A stretch of DNA of 64,000 nt, taken from contig JYIP02000002.1 of NCBI GenBank assembly GCA_001051155.2, forward strand, positions 379,583 to 443,582, read 5' to 3'. Below are positions 22,520 to 34,337 of the stretch, in pieces; the first letter of the stretch is position 1; every line of letters begins with the position of its first letter. The DNA comes from Chrysoporthe austroafricana. Lineage: Eukaryota; Ascomycota; Sordariomycetes; Diaporthales; Cryphonectriaceae. The translations under genes and the position numbers were made by a program. The notes under the pieces were generated by a model. It ran no database searches. It was given only the letters and a program-made list of their open reading frames with translations, and had not been told where the DNA came from.

Positions 22520-24727
22520 TTAGGGTAAATAAATATGTATAGTACTTATATATAATAAGGCTGGCCGATATCCAAATATATTTCGGTAATGCTTAATCGT
22601 ATTTATTGCCGAAGTATTTGGTATAGATATAACTAAAGACCAAAATTGCTTGTAGATATTAGTAGAAAGTATAGCTTTCAGATAATAGGATATTAAGTAA
22701 GTATAATAATAGTGAATATAAAATGAAATTACGATAAGATATATCGGTATATAGAGCTGATAGCCGTATATAATTATTATATAGCAATATTGTAATCAGT
22801 TTTCAATATAAGTAATTAAATTTATAAATTATTAAAAGAAAGCAATATTATATGCTATTAATAATATTATATCGATAAATAATAGCTATATTTATTAGTT
22901 AAGAATAATTTTCCAGGCTTTAGCAATAATTTCAAAATTTAATAAGTTATAAAGAAATATAGCAAATAGTTTTTCTTTTCCAATATAATTGCAGAAATCG
23001 GTATAATTATAGATATTAAGCTATAAAGTTTTGATTAGCTTATACGTTTGGATATAGGATTTGAAGCTTATTATGCGATTTTAATATTGCAAGAACCGGG
23101 CAGCGCTAAAGTAATTTTTGTTTTCGTTAACCTATTTCTGAAAAGTAATATTGAAATTGTAATCTATATCGTCCTTAATGAAAACGATTTTAATAGCTTT
23201 GAAATCGTATTCGAAACGGAAGATTTGGTTTATAATAAAATATAAGCCCGACCAGTTAGATAAAATAATAGGATTAAAGTTACGGAACCAAATAACGAAT
23301 TCATATATATATTCTCTTATAATAAAAGGGAAGAAATACTAGATACGATTATTATGGATTCCGATAATACCAAATTTAATATTATTATAAATAGCGAAAC
23401 TATTAGTAACGTAAGGACGGTTAATATTAAGGTTGCTTTTCCAGGTAAAATTATAGCGTATATATTCTTTGGATATATAAAGGGCTAGCGTATAGTAGTA
23501 TACCGCAATTTCGGTTTCAATAGCTTTGGATTTGGGGTTATATTTGATAGATAAGGCGGGAATAGCGCAAGGCATAGCCCGTAAAGGCAAAATGCTATTA
23601 ATACTAGTTTGGAAAGCTTTGCTTAGTATAGCTAATAGATTAGCTATGCTTGGTAAGTTATTTTCGGTTAAGTCGATAGTATTATCCATAATTCAATAGC
23701 GCTTGGCTAGCATTATGAAATTTCGTTCTATTATAGCAAATAGGCTTAGATTAGCGACTGGCATAATAGGCTCGAAAATCTTAAGCTTGGCCAAAACTGG
23801 CTTAATATTCTTGGCTATTTTCTTCCAAGTAGTAAGGGTTATATTACGATTATATTTGTAAATTATAACGACTTTTGCTATATTGGCTGTATAATATACG
23901 GTATTTACTTCTTTTTTAGTAAAATTGTTATAATTGCTTAATATTATCTATTTAGCTTTATCTTTAATATAACGGCTATATTTATTTCGTAAGCGATCGT
24001 CTTTCGATATTATAATAGGAAATAGGATATAATAAGCTATTAATGGAATATATAAGGCAAAGATAAGATTACGAATAGTAAGTAAATTCGGGATAAATTC
24101 AAGCAATATTCCTTTAATAGAATTATCCGTTAATCTATTATTTGTATCCTTATTCGTAATAGTATCCGTATTAATAAAGGTATTTGGATAAAGCTTTTAT
24201 CTTTCGTAAATAGGATTAAAGCGGTCAATTTATAACGGTATAGGGTATTATAAAATAAGTTCCTAAGCTTCTTTAATAGCTAATGGCCGATTAATATTGC
24301 TGCTATTTAGCTCGGTATTGGGAATATAAATATTATATTCGACCTTTCGGTTTATTATATTAATATAACCTTTATTAATTAGCGCTTGACAAAAGGCTAT
24401 TATATAAGCTTCTTAATAACGAAAGAAATCGTTCAAATAGTTTTTCGTTACGTAAATATTATAGTAGAAACGGCTTTCGCTATTATATAAGTATATAGCC
24501 TACCGATATCTTTCCAGGGAAAGGCAGTCTTTAAGCGATACCTTATAAATATATTTAGCATATTGTATAATCTTGTTTTTTCAGCAAACTTTAAAAAGTT
24601 CCTTTTAAGATATAGGGTATAATACCGCATAAAAGTTAAGTATAGCTAAACGTACCGTTTTTTATCAATCTTAATCTTATAACGAAACATTTATAGAAAA
24701 ATACGACTTAATAATTACATAATGCAT
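22520..24727 (-). pseudogene. GYP1-B second ORF (ORF2), about 735 codons, between pol and 3' LTR
   Basis: A single reading frame without a frameshift runs from ATG at 24727 (MHYVIIKSYFSINVS) to TAA at 22520, ending SALLY-like then IHIYLP. Interruptions are only TAA, TAG and TGA codons of the RIP type. Blocks shared with other copies: SLKDCLSLERY, NDFFRY, NRLTDNSIKGILLEFI, FAIIERNFIMLAKRY, MDNTIDLTENN, KYNPKSKAIETEIAVYYYTL, KFGIIGIHNNRI and FNPIILSNWSGLYFI. I do not recognise the family. No signal peptide or clear membrane anchor is evident, and RIP inflates hydrophobic residues. Its position is that of env in errantiviruses, but nothing else supports an envelope role. Confidence 0.72.
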
Positions 24728-25039
24728 TTTGGTTTTAATAATATTAATAGCTTTATTAATATAATCCTTACGGGTTTACGGAAGCTTAGCAGAATAAAGC
24801 GAAATTGATAATAGTACTAGCTTAATACTCAAAAACAGTATTCAAAAATATAATGAAAAGTAATAACGATAGGGCAATACGGCTAGTTATAATAAGTAGA
24901 TAAAGATAATAGTCGTAAGCGCGCTAATAAGAAAAAGAAAATAAAATAAATTCATTAGCGGTTTACGAAATAATAGCCTTTTGCATTTGCTAAAAATTTA
25001 TTTGCCTTACCCAGCAATTGCTTTTACCCTAATGCGCGC

Positions 25040-28000
25040 TTATTGCGTTGCGGGTTTTTTCGGTTTCTTGGAACAAGTAAACTAACTTATTCTAGTATAT
25101 TTTCTGTTCGTAAGTTGCGTTTTGGCTTGCTTTGTTTTCGTAAGGCAGTTACGATAATATTTCCCGGTTTAGGGATTTCTTCTGCTAGTAGCCGCTTTCG
25201 CTTTGCTCTTTCTTGCAATTCGGCTATAGCTTCGCATTTCCGTTCGAAATTATATATTATTTCGTCCGCATTCAGGGCATTACAGGGTATCCATATATTA
25301 TAATAGCTAGAATAGTTTATCCATTTTACCAGGTATTCAATTCTGCGCAAACTATATTTATACTTTTGCTTATAGCGGCTAATTATCTTTTCCAGCTCGT
25401 AATATCGGTAGTTTTCTAAATATTTTTCGATATTCAGATCTTCTAGCATATTTACTGAATCCTGGTATATAAAGTTATATTTATAGAAATCCATTTTAGA
25501 AAAGTTTGCAAGTATTAATTATATTACCGAAATTATTAAATAGATATTTATATAAAGAACCAATTTCAATTTATATGCTAAATTCTTTATTTTTCGAATA
25601 ATTTGGAAAAATCTTATTCTCTATTATAAAAACTTCAAAAATAAGTTATTTAGCAATAAATACCCGTAGCCTAAGCGAATATATACTTAATTATCTAATT
25701 CGAAAATTATCTGGCAATAATGCTTATTATATTGCAATTTGGCTATTATTTGCGTTTTAGTAATGAAAAGTTAAGCTTCTTTCTAGAAAACTTCCTTTGC
25801 TAAAAGTATTATATCCTTTATTTACTAGCCCGATAATAGGTTAAATCCGAATAGCATTTGGCTAGCTGAATATTTTATAGCTTAATTATATATATTATTC
25901 AGATTAAATTGTAATGCTAGTATTATCTCGGTCTATTTTGTATTAGAATAAGCGGTTATAAAATGCCGAATTGCTATTTTAACTACTCGATTCTTTATTT
26001 CAGATTGCCCGTCCGTTTGCGGATACGAAGCAGTAAAGTAGGCAAGTTTCGTTCCGATAGCTTCTTATAAATATTTCCAGAATTCCGATAGGAATTTCGA
26101 ATCTCTATTTAAAATAATCCTTTTGGGTATTCTCTAGCTAATAATATAAAGTATCCGTAAAATAAGGATTGCTTAGTCTATTGCAATATATATTGCATTG
26201 CTTAATATAATAATTATAGTTTTGGAATACTTATCCGTAATCGTAAGAAATGCATCCAAGAATAGCATTTTAGCCAAAGCTTATATAATATTTATAAATA
26301 ATATTATCGGTAATTCTATAATAAAGTCTATAATAATAATATAGAATAAGATTAATAAAGATAATATAGGCTGCATTTCTTTTAAGAGTTATTATAAGTC
26401 GTTTTTATTTTCGTTATAGGCTCGATATATCGATATATAATTGCGTATTTTAGCATAATAATATCTGATAACAAATCGATCCGTTAAGTTATACTATACG
26501 CAATTTATGCCGAAATAATATTTTCTATCGTAAACTTCTTTAATGAAATCCAATATTATTTCATTCGGGATATATAATCGTTATTTCCCGTAATAATCTT
26601 TGAAAAATAATAAGCTATTATAATTTAATATGAAAAGTAGTCGGGCAATTTTGTTTAAGTCTTTTAATTATTCGATTATTCTGGACTATAAGGGGTATTT
26701 TTCGTATCTTTTCTTGATACGCCTTTTTATTTCGCTATTTATAGATATTTTATTAAAAATTTAAATAAGTTTGTTTTCTTATATCTTATTTAAAATGCCC
26801 TTATCGTTAATAGGTTTCTAGGTAAATAGCAATCTTGATATAGCATTTGCAAGAACGTTCGACCTTTCCAGTATATAATATACTTTTAGATCGAATTGGC
26901 TTAAGTATTCCGAAACGAGAATTAGCCGTATATTTGCCTTAATCTTATTTACCGTATTTATAGATAACGAATGGATAATGCTAACTATTATTATATAATC
27001 AGTAAGGATATAAACTAGCTTGATTCGGTTCGATTCTATTATCGTCTTTAGCTTTCGCATTAATTATATTAAATAAGCTATTTTTAGCTTTATAAGCTAA
27101 TACTTTCGTTTTGCTTTATTAATTATCTTGCTTAAATAAAGGATTGGTTATACGGCTATACTTGCTATTAGCGATATTCCGTTCTATATATAATTGTTTG
27201 CTAATTGGAAAATAATGCTTGAAAACCCTATTTCTTTAAATATATCTAGCTGAATAAAGAGAAGTTTGTCTGAAATATAGTAAAATAAAGCATTTTTAGC
27301 TTCTAAAGCTATTTTGAAATCGTAAAAACTATTAATTTCGTCTAATATTGGGTCGAAAGTAGCTTACGTAATATAATTTCGCTATCTTATATCTGAAAGT
27401 AAATAATTCGATTAGCAAGCCTTATTTAGTATTCTAATTTTCTTTTTCTGAAATAGATTAATTCTATAACTATATTTAGGAATTAAATAGCGTAAGTATT
27501 CTGTAAATCCGATAAACTTTTCCAGTTGCTAGAATATTTTGAGGAATTCTAGGTTGCGAATGGCTTGCATTCGGTATTCCGTATTGGAAATTCCGAATCC
27601 GTCTACTTTAAATCCTAAGATTTAAACTGAAAAATATCCAAAAAACGATTTGGGTCTAGCTAATGAAATATTTTTGCATAAAAATAGCGAGAAGATAGTT
27701 TGTAAATATCGTAAGTAATCTTATTTTATAATTGAATAAATAATAATATTATCTATGAAAGCGGAAGCAAATTTGTAATATAGTCGTAAGAATTGATTTA
27801 TAAAATGCTGGATATAGGATAATGAATTTCGAAATCCTATAAATAAAATTTTTATCCTTTCTTAATTATAATAACTAATAACGGTAAATCGGTCTTTATA
27901 GTCTAAATATATTAAGAATTGATAGAAAAATTGCTATGCATTTACTATTATAATATATATTTTTCCTCTTAGCTATTTAATAACTTCTTGCTATAATAGC

Positions 28001-31000
28001 AAGGAATAAGTATTAGGAACTGAAACTTTATTTAAAGCGCGTAAATTAATTATTATATATCCTTTTTTCTGGCTATTTATATTCTTCCAAATTATAAAGA
28101 TTAGTAAACCGAATAGTATTGCATTTATAACCTATTCAGCTCGATTTTGCTAATATAACTTATCCAAAATTTCGTTAATTACTTCCTGGTTTTCTTTATT
28201 TGAATAGTATAGCTTTTATCCTATTTTCTAGTTTTGCTATTTTTTAATTAAGTCGACTTTTATTTATTAGTCGATTAGCATATTAATAGGATTTATATTT
28301 TTGAAAATTCTAGCATATGCTTATATTAATTCTATAACTTTATAGAAAAATTCCGGTAAATGCTTGCAAACGTATATACCGAATTTAATTTCCAATTTCT
28401 CAATAGCTTTATCTTTCCGGATCCTCAGTTTATTACTGTTTTCGAAATAATCTCTTATTTCGGGAATTTCTATATCCGGAAATCGGTATTCTTCCAGTTA
28501 TTTTCCAGTAATTTCCGCAGTTTGTTGGAAAATATACTCAATGAATAATAATTAATCTGAATTTAGCTTTCCTAAAAGCTATAACCTGTCCTGGGTTTAT
28601 TGAAAGAAATATTATCGCGCGATATAATAATAATTGTCGTAATTCGCTAGCGGGGTTATATAATTTGTCTGGAATAATTCGATTATCCTTAGAAATTGGT
28701 TTTTCTGGATTCTTAAAAGGGTTGCTGCTTGGTTCGTTACTAAGACCTTTTTAATCTGATAGCCTATTAAGCAATTTATTTACTCTTTCTGTTTCGGTTT
28801 GAATAAAAAGGTTACGTTTTTGGGATTCGCTTAATATTAATAAGGATTAGCTTATAATATCTAAGCAGTATTATTATAATAATTGCAGCTTTTGCTTGCC
28901 GGGATCGTATTAATATTCGAGCAAATATTTCTACTTTTATTATTGCATTACTAAAATAATCAAATCGTATAAACGATTCTGAATTCAGAATATCTAGTTC
29001 GTAAAGAATATTATATTCCTATCTTAGCAAGATATTTATTTCTAATCGATCTAATACCCAAGCTTTTATTCGAGTACGAAATATAACTGAATAGCCGTAC
29101 TTATTATTTTAGAAATATAAGTCGAATTCAGCTTAGCCTTTTGCTAGCAACTGGCTTATACCTTTAAGCTTGGCTTTTACGTTCCAGTTTACTTTTGCTT
29201 TAAAGAACTATACTAGCAATTCCTTAGTAATAGCATAACGACTAACGCTTATATCGATATAGATTTCTATATTTAGCCTATTCGGGTATACTCTAGTTGC
29301 AGCTCTTGCATATATATAGCTGCTGCTCTAATAAGGCTTAACCGTAAATATAGGAATATTATATTCCAAGATTTCTCCTTTCCATATATCGATTTTGGGA
29401 AAATTTTATAGCTAATTGAATGGTTATATAAGGTATTTAATATAGAATATGCTTTTGTCTACCGATAATTTTACTTTTTCGGCTCGAAAAATCTAGATAT
29501 CGTTTTCGATTATTACGTTTTCTTTATTAGCCTATTCTTCCAATTCGTCCTTTTGCCTCTATAGGTTTTCGTTATTTTCGGTCTTTTTATCGTATTTATC
29601 GCTATCCGTTATAAACAAATTATTATTTACAGAAAAATAGCCTTTTCGAGCCAGCTTATCCTTTTTATTTGAATTATATTGCAATTTTCTGTTATCGATA
29701 TTAAAGTTTGTTAGGGTTAATTGAACAAAATGTCTTTTAGCATCTTTTCGTACAAATTAATAATAAAAGCGCAATTGGAAGTTTCGGTTTTTTAAAATTG
29801 AATTTTTACTATTATCCATAATATTGGTTAATATCTTCTTAGCCGTATTAGAAATATTTTGTTATCTGGCTATCCGTTCTTATAATTAGTTCCGAATGTC
29901 TATTAGCTTTCGCTATTATTTTAATAAGAGCTTTCGGAATTCGTATTCCGGGATATATTCAGTACCTTTAGATAAATTTGGCTAATTAAATATCCTTATT
30001 AAGCAAAATGAATATTCAAATCCTTAAGGCCTGAATCTTCCAGAGCGTTTTAGGAATATATTAGCTAGGAAGTAAATATTAATATTGGGGAAATTGGCAG
30101 CCGATTGCATAACTCTTTATACCGGTTGCGCGGGTTTACGAGATAGTCTTATTACGCAATCTGATTCGAGGATATGCTATATCTCTTATTTTGCTTTAAG
30201 ATATTTTTCGAAATCTTTTGCATTCTCATTTCGACTAGGTTTATCGAAATATTTAGCTATTAGTTCTTTATCGATCCGATCCCAAATATTTCTAGCCAAA
30301 TACGAATTTGGGTATTCGGCTAGCTTAATAAATTGACAGACGTAATAAGTAAATTTCAAAATATTGCGATTATTTCGTATATTTTTCCTGGAATATTATT
30401 AAGCATTTAGCAAGTTTTTTGCAATTTTCCGCAATATAAAGAAATCTCTTTTTAACCACTTTTTCTATTAGCTCTAATTATGCTTATGCAAAATAAAATC
30501 CTTATGCTTTTAGGAAAATAATATAGAATAGAATTAAGTATATACTATTCTAATTAAACAAGCGGGTAAATAGAAACTGAAATATTTAGCGCGTTTTGCA
30601 TTTCTGGTTATATATATTTTATATTGATTTATAAAAGCTTGAAAGTCTTTCCAAATAATAATTTTATTATTTATAGTAAATACGATTATTAAGTTAGCAT
30701 AGTTATTTTAATTTTCGTAAAGTCGGAATTGCTTTATAACCGTATCTTTGAATTCCCTATTAATACTAACGGGTAATGCTATGGGTTTAAGTAAATTAGG
30801 TCGATAAGCTTGGAAATCCTTGAATCGCTTATAGCCGAATAATAAGTTTCGAGAACTATTGCTTTTATTATTGCTAGAATCTGATAAATCCGGTAATCTA
30901 TCTGGCTTATTAATTAGTTTTTTTTGGAAATTAGAGTTAATTTCAATATCCGGTTCGGGACCCGAAAATAGTTTTTGGTCTGGTTAACTTCCTATTCCTA

Positions 31001-32185
31001 ATATAAATATTTGCTAGATACGTTCCTTAATATCAGGAAATGCCGGTCTAATAAAGCGATATCCGTTGCTAGCGTAATATTTCGCGGCCGAAATAGGAAA
31101 GGGTTCCTTAATAGGTTCCGATTAAAACGCTTGCATATTAAAAGCTTATTGCAATCGGAACATTTTTTTGAACTCAATACGTATTGCCTTTTCCGAGATA
31201 AAGCCGTTTTGGTAGATTATTTTTATTTCGGGTCGCTATAAAAACTGGTCTAATAAGCTAGTAATTGGGAAAAGAAGGGTCGGATATTTCTGAGAGATAG
31301 TAATAAGATTGTCCGATTTTTCTTTATCCAATCTTTTTTCCTTATAGTTTTCTTCCCCGAAAAGCTGCAAATAGTCCGATAAATCCGGTTAGGGCATTAA
31401 TATGCTTTCTGCTATAAAGTTTATAAAATTGGCCGGGATAGCTGCAATAAAACCTTATTTAGAAATATTCCGACTCTAAGTTCCCGTTAAGAGGAAAAAA
31501 ATATATTTATTTTCTAGAATTAATTATTTTCTTTTGCCTTTATTTATTTTTCTTACTATAACTAAAAAATTCCCGGATTTATCGGTAAATCTAGGATTTA
31601 AGTTTTCGGTCGAATATCGTAATGGATAAATATACTTAATTCCGCTATTAATATTAGTATATTCAAATATATAATGCTTTCGATTTTCGATAAATTATTA
31701 CTAAGCCAATTTTTCTAACGGATCTTTCGGATTACTAAGTCGAAAGGTATTCTCGCTCTCGTTCATTTTTATAAATACTTATTATTATTCTTTTTCCGTT
31801 ATCGTTTCGGCAAGCTATTAGAATTTGCGATATTTGGAAAAATCTTCTCAGAACGTATTATTCTTTCCTATTTATTAGGATAGATTCTTATCGAAATTCG
31901 ACTTTCTTCCCTCTTAAGTCCAGCGTTTAAGCAATAAAGGCTATCCTTGCTTAACTACTTATGCCTTTGCTTTCTGCAAAAGTGCATTGGTTTCCCTAAA
32001 GTTCTATTTCGCTTTTTCGTATCGATCGGCCAAAAGTTTCCAGTTAACGAAAGCGCATGCGATTTCGAGAAAGATTTTGATATCCGATATAACCCAATCC
32101 TTCCTCTCAAAATCGTTCAAGGCTTGTATAAACTTATATACCTAAGCGGGATACTTAATCTCGATATAATCGATAAGCCGCAGTA
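25040..32185 (-). pseudogene. GYP1-B gag-pol, non-functional
   Basis: Gag opens near 32185 with LRLIDYIEIKYPA, then ALNDFERKDWVISDIKIFLE. It runs about 2.9 kb to a protease site near 29220-29250. RT carries FASAFIDNIIIYSI at about 27733-27770 (second Asp to Asn). RNase H at 26818-27060 reads IIESNRIKLVYILTDY and YLSQFDLKVYYIL...SNVLANAISRLL. Integrase lies at 25750-26640 and includes the HPQT-D-GQ-like site near 26010. The chromodomain at 25270-25430 reads YYELEKIISRYKQ, YLVKWINY, then NIWIPCNALNADE. No CCHC knuckle was seen. Confidence 0.87.
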
Positions 32186-32252
32186 ATAAAATATTATTGC
32201 TAGTAATTGCTATAATGAATTAACGATAAATTATTAATAAATAATTGTAATA

Positions 32253-32410
32253 TTTCTTATAGGAACGCTATTTCTATAAAGGCCGATATCCTACAGGACC
32301 GATATTCTTACAAGAGCCGATACTTTACAAAGCCGATATTTTTACAGAAGCCGTTATCCTATAGGACCGATATTCTTATAAGAGCCGTTGCTTTACAAAG
32401 CCGATAATCG
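32253..32410 (-). repeat. GYP1-B leader tandem repeats (CCGATA units)
   Basis: Eight or so units of GCCGATAT..TTATA/ACCGATATTCTTATA, less decayed than in copies D and E. They lie between the primer-site-like sequence and the start of gag. Confidence 0.78.
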
Positions 32411-32440
32411 AAACTTGATTACGCAGCAAAGGCGTGCAAA

Positions 32441-32452
32441 GCGTAGCTACCA
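32441..32452 (-). promoter_or_regulatory. GYP1-B candidate primer binding site
   Basis: Two bases inside the 5' LTR the sense strand reads TGGTAGCTACGC, beginning with TGG as expected for pairing to a tRNA 3' CCA end. The position in copies D (near 40837) and E (near 48443) is the same but RIP-altered. The tRNA is not identified. Confidence 0.5.
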
Positions 32453-32454
32453 AT

Positions 32455-32661
32455 TGATAGTAAACGTATTGAAATATATTTTGAAGCATCTTTTTTCCAA
32501 AAAAGTAAATTATGCTAAAGCCTATCAAGGCATTATATAGGCTCCCCGGTAAGGGTATAGCATTTACTTAGTAAATTTACTGCGTATTTACTAGGGGATT
32601 TACTATAGATTTACCAGGCGAATCTATTACGAATTTACCTCGTCTATAGGTTTTGCTATTA
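32455..32661 (-). repeat. GYP1-B 5' LTR (207 bp)
   Basis: TGATAGTAAACG to TTTTGCTATTA; the intact TGATAG start shows the original terminal sequence. It is followed by the ATTAG duplication. The sense strand has CCTATATAATGCC (about 32529-32541), a TATA-like core promoter candidate. Confidence 0.93.
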
Positions 32662-34137
32662 ATTAGAGCTTATTTAATATTATCTGGAAAGCTTTACGAA
32701 ATCCCTTTTTAAAGTTTTCTTGGCATATCTTAGCGAATATTATAATCGTCCAGTCGGTATAATAATAGTAATAGTTTATTTTTATATCGAAATGGATTTT
32801 AATCTTTATATATGCTATATAGAAATTATCGTTTCTGCTAACGTATTGAAAGTAATACGCTAAAGCTCGTCCTGTTAATATATAAAAGAATACCGCATAA
32901 AACTGGCTTGGTTAGATCTTTGCGTAAAAGCAAATATTAAAAAGGAGCTTTATCTTATCGTTAAGGAAATCGTACGGTTTGCTAATATACTTTTGGTTTC
33001 GGTTAAAAGTTTTTGCGAACTATATTACTTTCTAGAAATTTAAGCGTTCATTCGGTACTGGTTATAGAAAGAGCGTATTATAAGCATTATATAGTTCGTA
33101 CGCTTATAGCTTGCAGCTAAGCTAGGCTTATAATGCTATAAAAGGTTTATTTAAGGCTTGCTAATTGCTTAAAAGTATTGCTTATAAACGCTCTCTTATT
33201 AGTTCCAGGATAATTAAAAGGGATAGGGATAGTACTCGCTAAGCTAGTATTCTTTCTTCTTTAAGCTATTAGGAAAACTATTTGGATTGGGCTTTAATAG
33301 CTCGCATTATCCTTCCTTAATTTTTGCAAATAGCTTATTATTATTAGTATGCCCGGCTTTCAAATTCGAATATCGTTATTGCTATTTCTGCTTAGTCCCA
33401 TTTAAAAGGGTTTTCTCTCTGCAAGAATTCAGTAAGCTGAAAGGCTATACGGCCGTTATTACGCCCTATATAAACGCTTCGTTACTATAAGAAATGCTTG
33501 AAAGGACGGCGATAAGTATTAAGCACGCTTTCGAATATATTCTAGGTCTATCTTTCGAAATTATCGCAAAAAGCGTAAAAGAGATTATCGTTAAATAGAT
33601 GCTCAGAAATATAAGTTCTTATCGTTCTTGCTATTATCGTAACAAGCTAAGCTCTGTCTAATTCTTTTATAACTAGGTTAGTCCAAGTAATTAGGTTAAT
33701 TATATCTTAAAAGGATTTTTCAATTCGAAATCCTTCTATTAGGGCTTCTAGTTAAAGGGTGCCGTTATCGTTAGCTATTATAAACCGGCTAAACGGTACG
33801 TGCTATATAGGTTTAGCTATATAGCTCGTTTGTATATTATTTATTTCTTATGCGTAATGAACGCGTATTTCGCTTGCCTTGGAAAATATAACTTCGATAG
33901 TTAGGGAGGTTCGCTAGCAAAAGAGATCTTCTTTAACAGTCGCTTAGAGAGTCTGGTTTTCTACAGGGAAGTCTGAAAAAGCGATTGCTAATATTTAGTA
34001 TAGAATGCCTTGTCGAGAGTAAGCCTTACGCGTTGCTAGCGTTAACCGCTAGCATTGCGTAAAACTTAAACAAGTTTTCGAAATCCTATCTCTTTAACCT
34101 AGCTATCTATAATTACCCAAAGGCAATTACTGATCAG
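32662..34137 (-). pseudogene. COP1 gag region and leader
   Basis: Sequence between the COP1 5' LTR and the GYP1-B insertion. By position it must be the leader and gag. The minus strand gives only short readable pieces with many stops, such as NYRSYIFQGKRNTR near 33880-33930. I could not place a zinc knuckle with confidence. It is noticeably less AT-rich than the gypsy copies, fitting a lower copy number and so less RIP. The assignment rests on context more than on motifs. Confidence 0.55.
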
Positions 34138-34332
34138 TATTGGCTGGGCTTAACTACGTACGTAGTGAATCGGTTTCGATTTGCTATCTGTTATTATATC
34201 TTATCTGTCTAAAAGGAAGGAAGGAAAGAAAGCCGTGGGCAATAGCCAGAGCGTAGAAATAGCTTTAGCCCTAGCGCACGGGCTATATCCTAGCCCGTGC
34301 TTATATACTAAAGTAAACAGCTCTATTTTATA
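34138..34332 (-). repeat. COP1 5' LTR
   Basis: 195 bp, TATTGGCTGGG to TTTTATA, followed by AATAC (34333-34337). On the sense strand a TATA-like AGTATATAAG (34301-34310) is followed at once by the perfect inverted repeat GCACGGGCTA / TAGCCCGTGC (34276-34300, 5-bp loop). Confidence 0.93.
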
Positions 34333-34337
34333 AATAC

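Larger units (their letters stand above)
22006..32661 (-). mobile_element. GYP1 copy B, full-length Ty3/gypsy element with second ORF
   Basis: The best copy of the family: 10,656 bp, two LTRs of exactly 207 bp and a perfect duplication ATTAG at 22001-22005 and 32662-32666. Sense order (right to left) is 5' LTR, primer-site-like TGGTAGCTACGC, leader repeats, gag, protease, RT, RNase H, integrase, chromodomain, ORF2, purine tract, 3' LTR. It is inserted in COP1 upstream of the integrase. The length is well above common fungal gypsy elements (5-8 kb), because of a long gag region and the extra ORF of 2.2 kb. Confidence 0.93.
9726..34332 (-). mobile_element. COP1, Ty1/copia retrotransposon, complete but split by nested insertions
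   Basis: One Ty1/copia element with matching 195-bp LTRs at both ends and a perfect 5-bp duplication AATAC at 9721-9725 and 34333-34337. Coding order on the minus strand is gag, (protease) integrase, RT, RNase H, as in Ty1/copia. Three insertions split it: a GYP2 solo LTR (11864-12303), a full-length GYP2 (12656-20403) and a full-length GYP1 (22006-32661). Removing the first two lets the integrase frame read through both junctions. Without the insertions it is about 5.8 kb, a normal fungal copia size. It is RIP-mutated and inactive. Confidence 0.92.

Noticed and set aside
22520..24727. Calling GYP1 ORF2 an envelope protein
   Set aside because: Position fits, but I saw no signal peptide, furin-like site, fusion peptide or clear membrane anchor, and RIP biases hydrophobicity. 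Left as unknown.
31947..32186. A 79-residue plus-strand open frame, also at 8587-8826
   Set aside because: Conserved between copies only because it is the complement of GYP1 gag; the minus strand reads the gag start.
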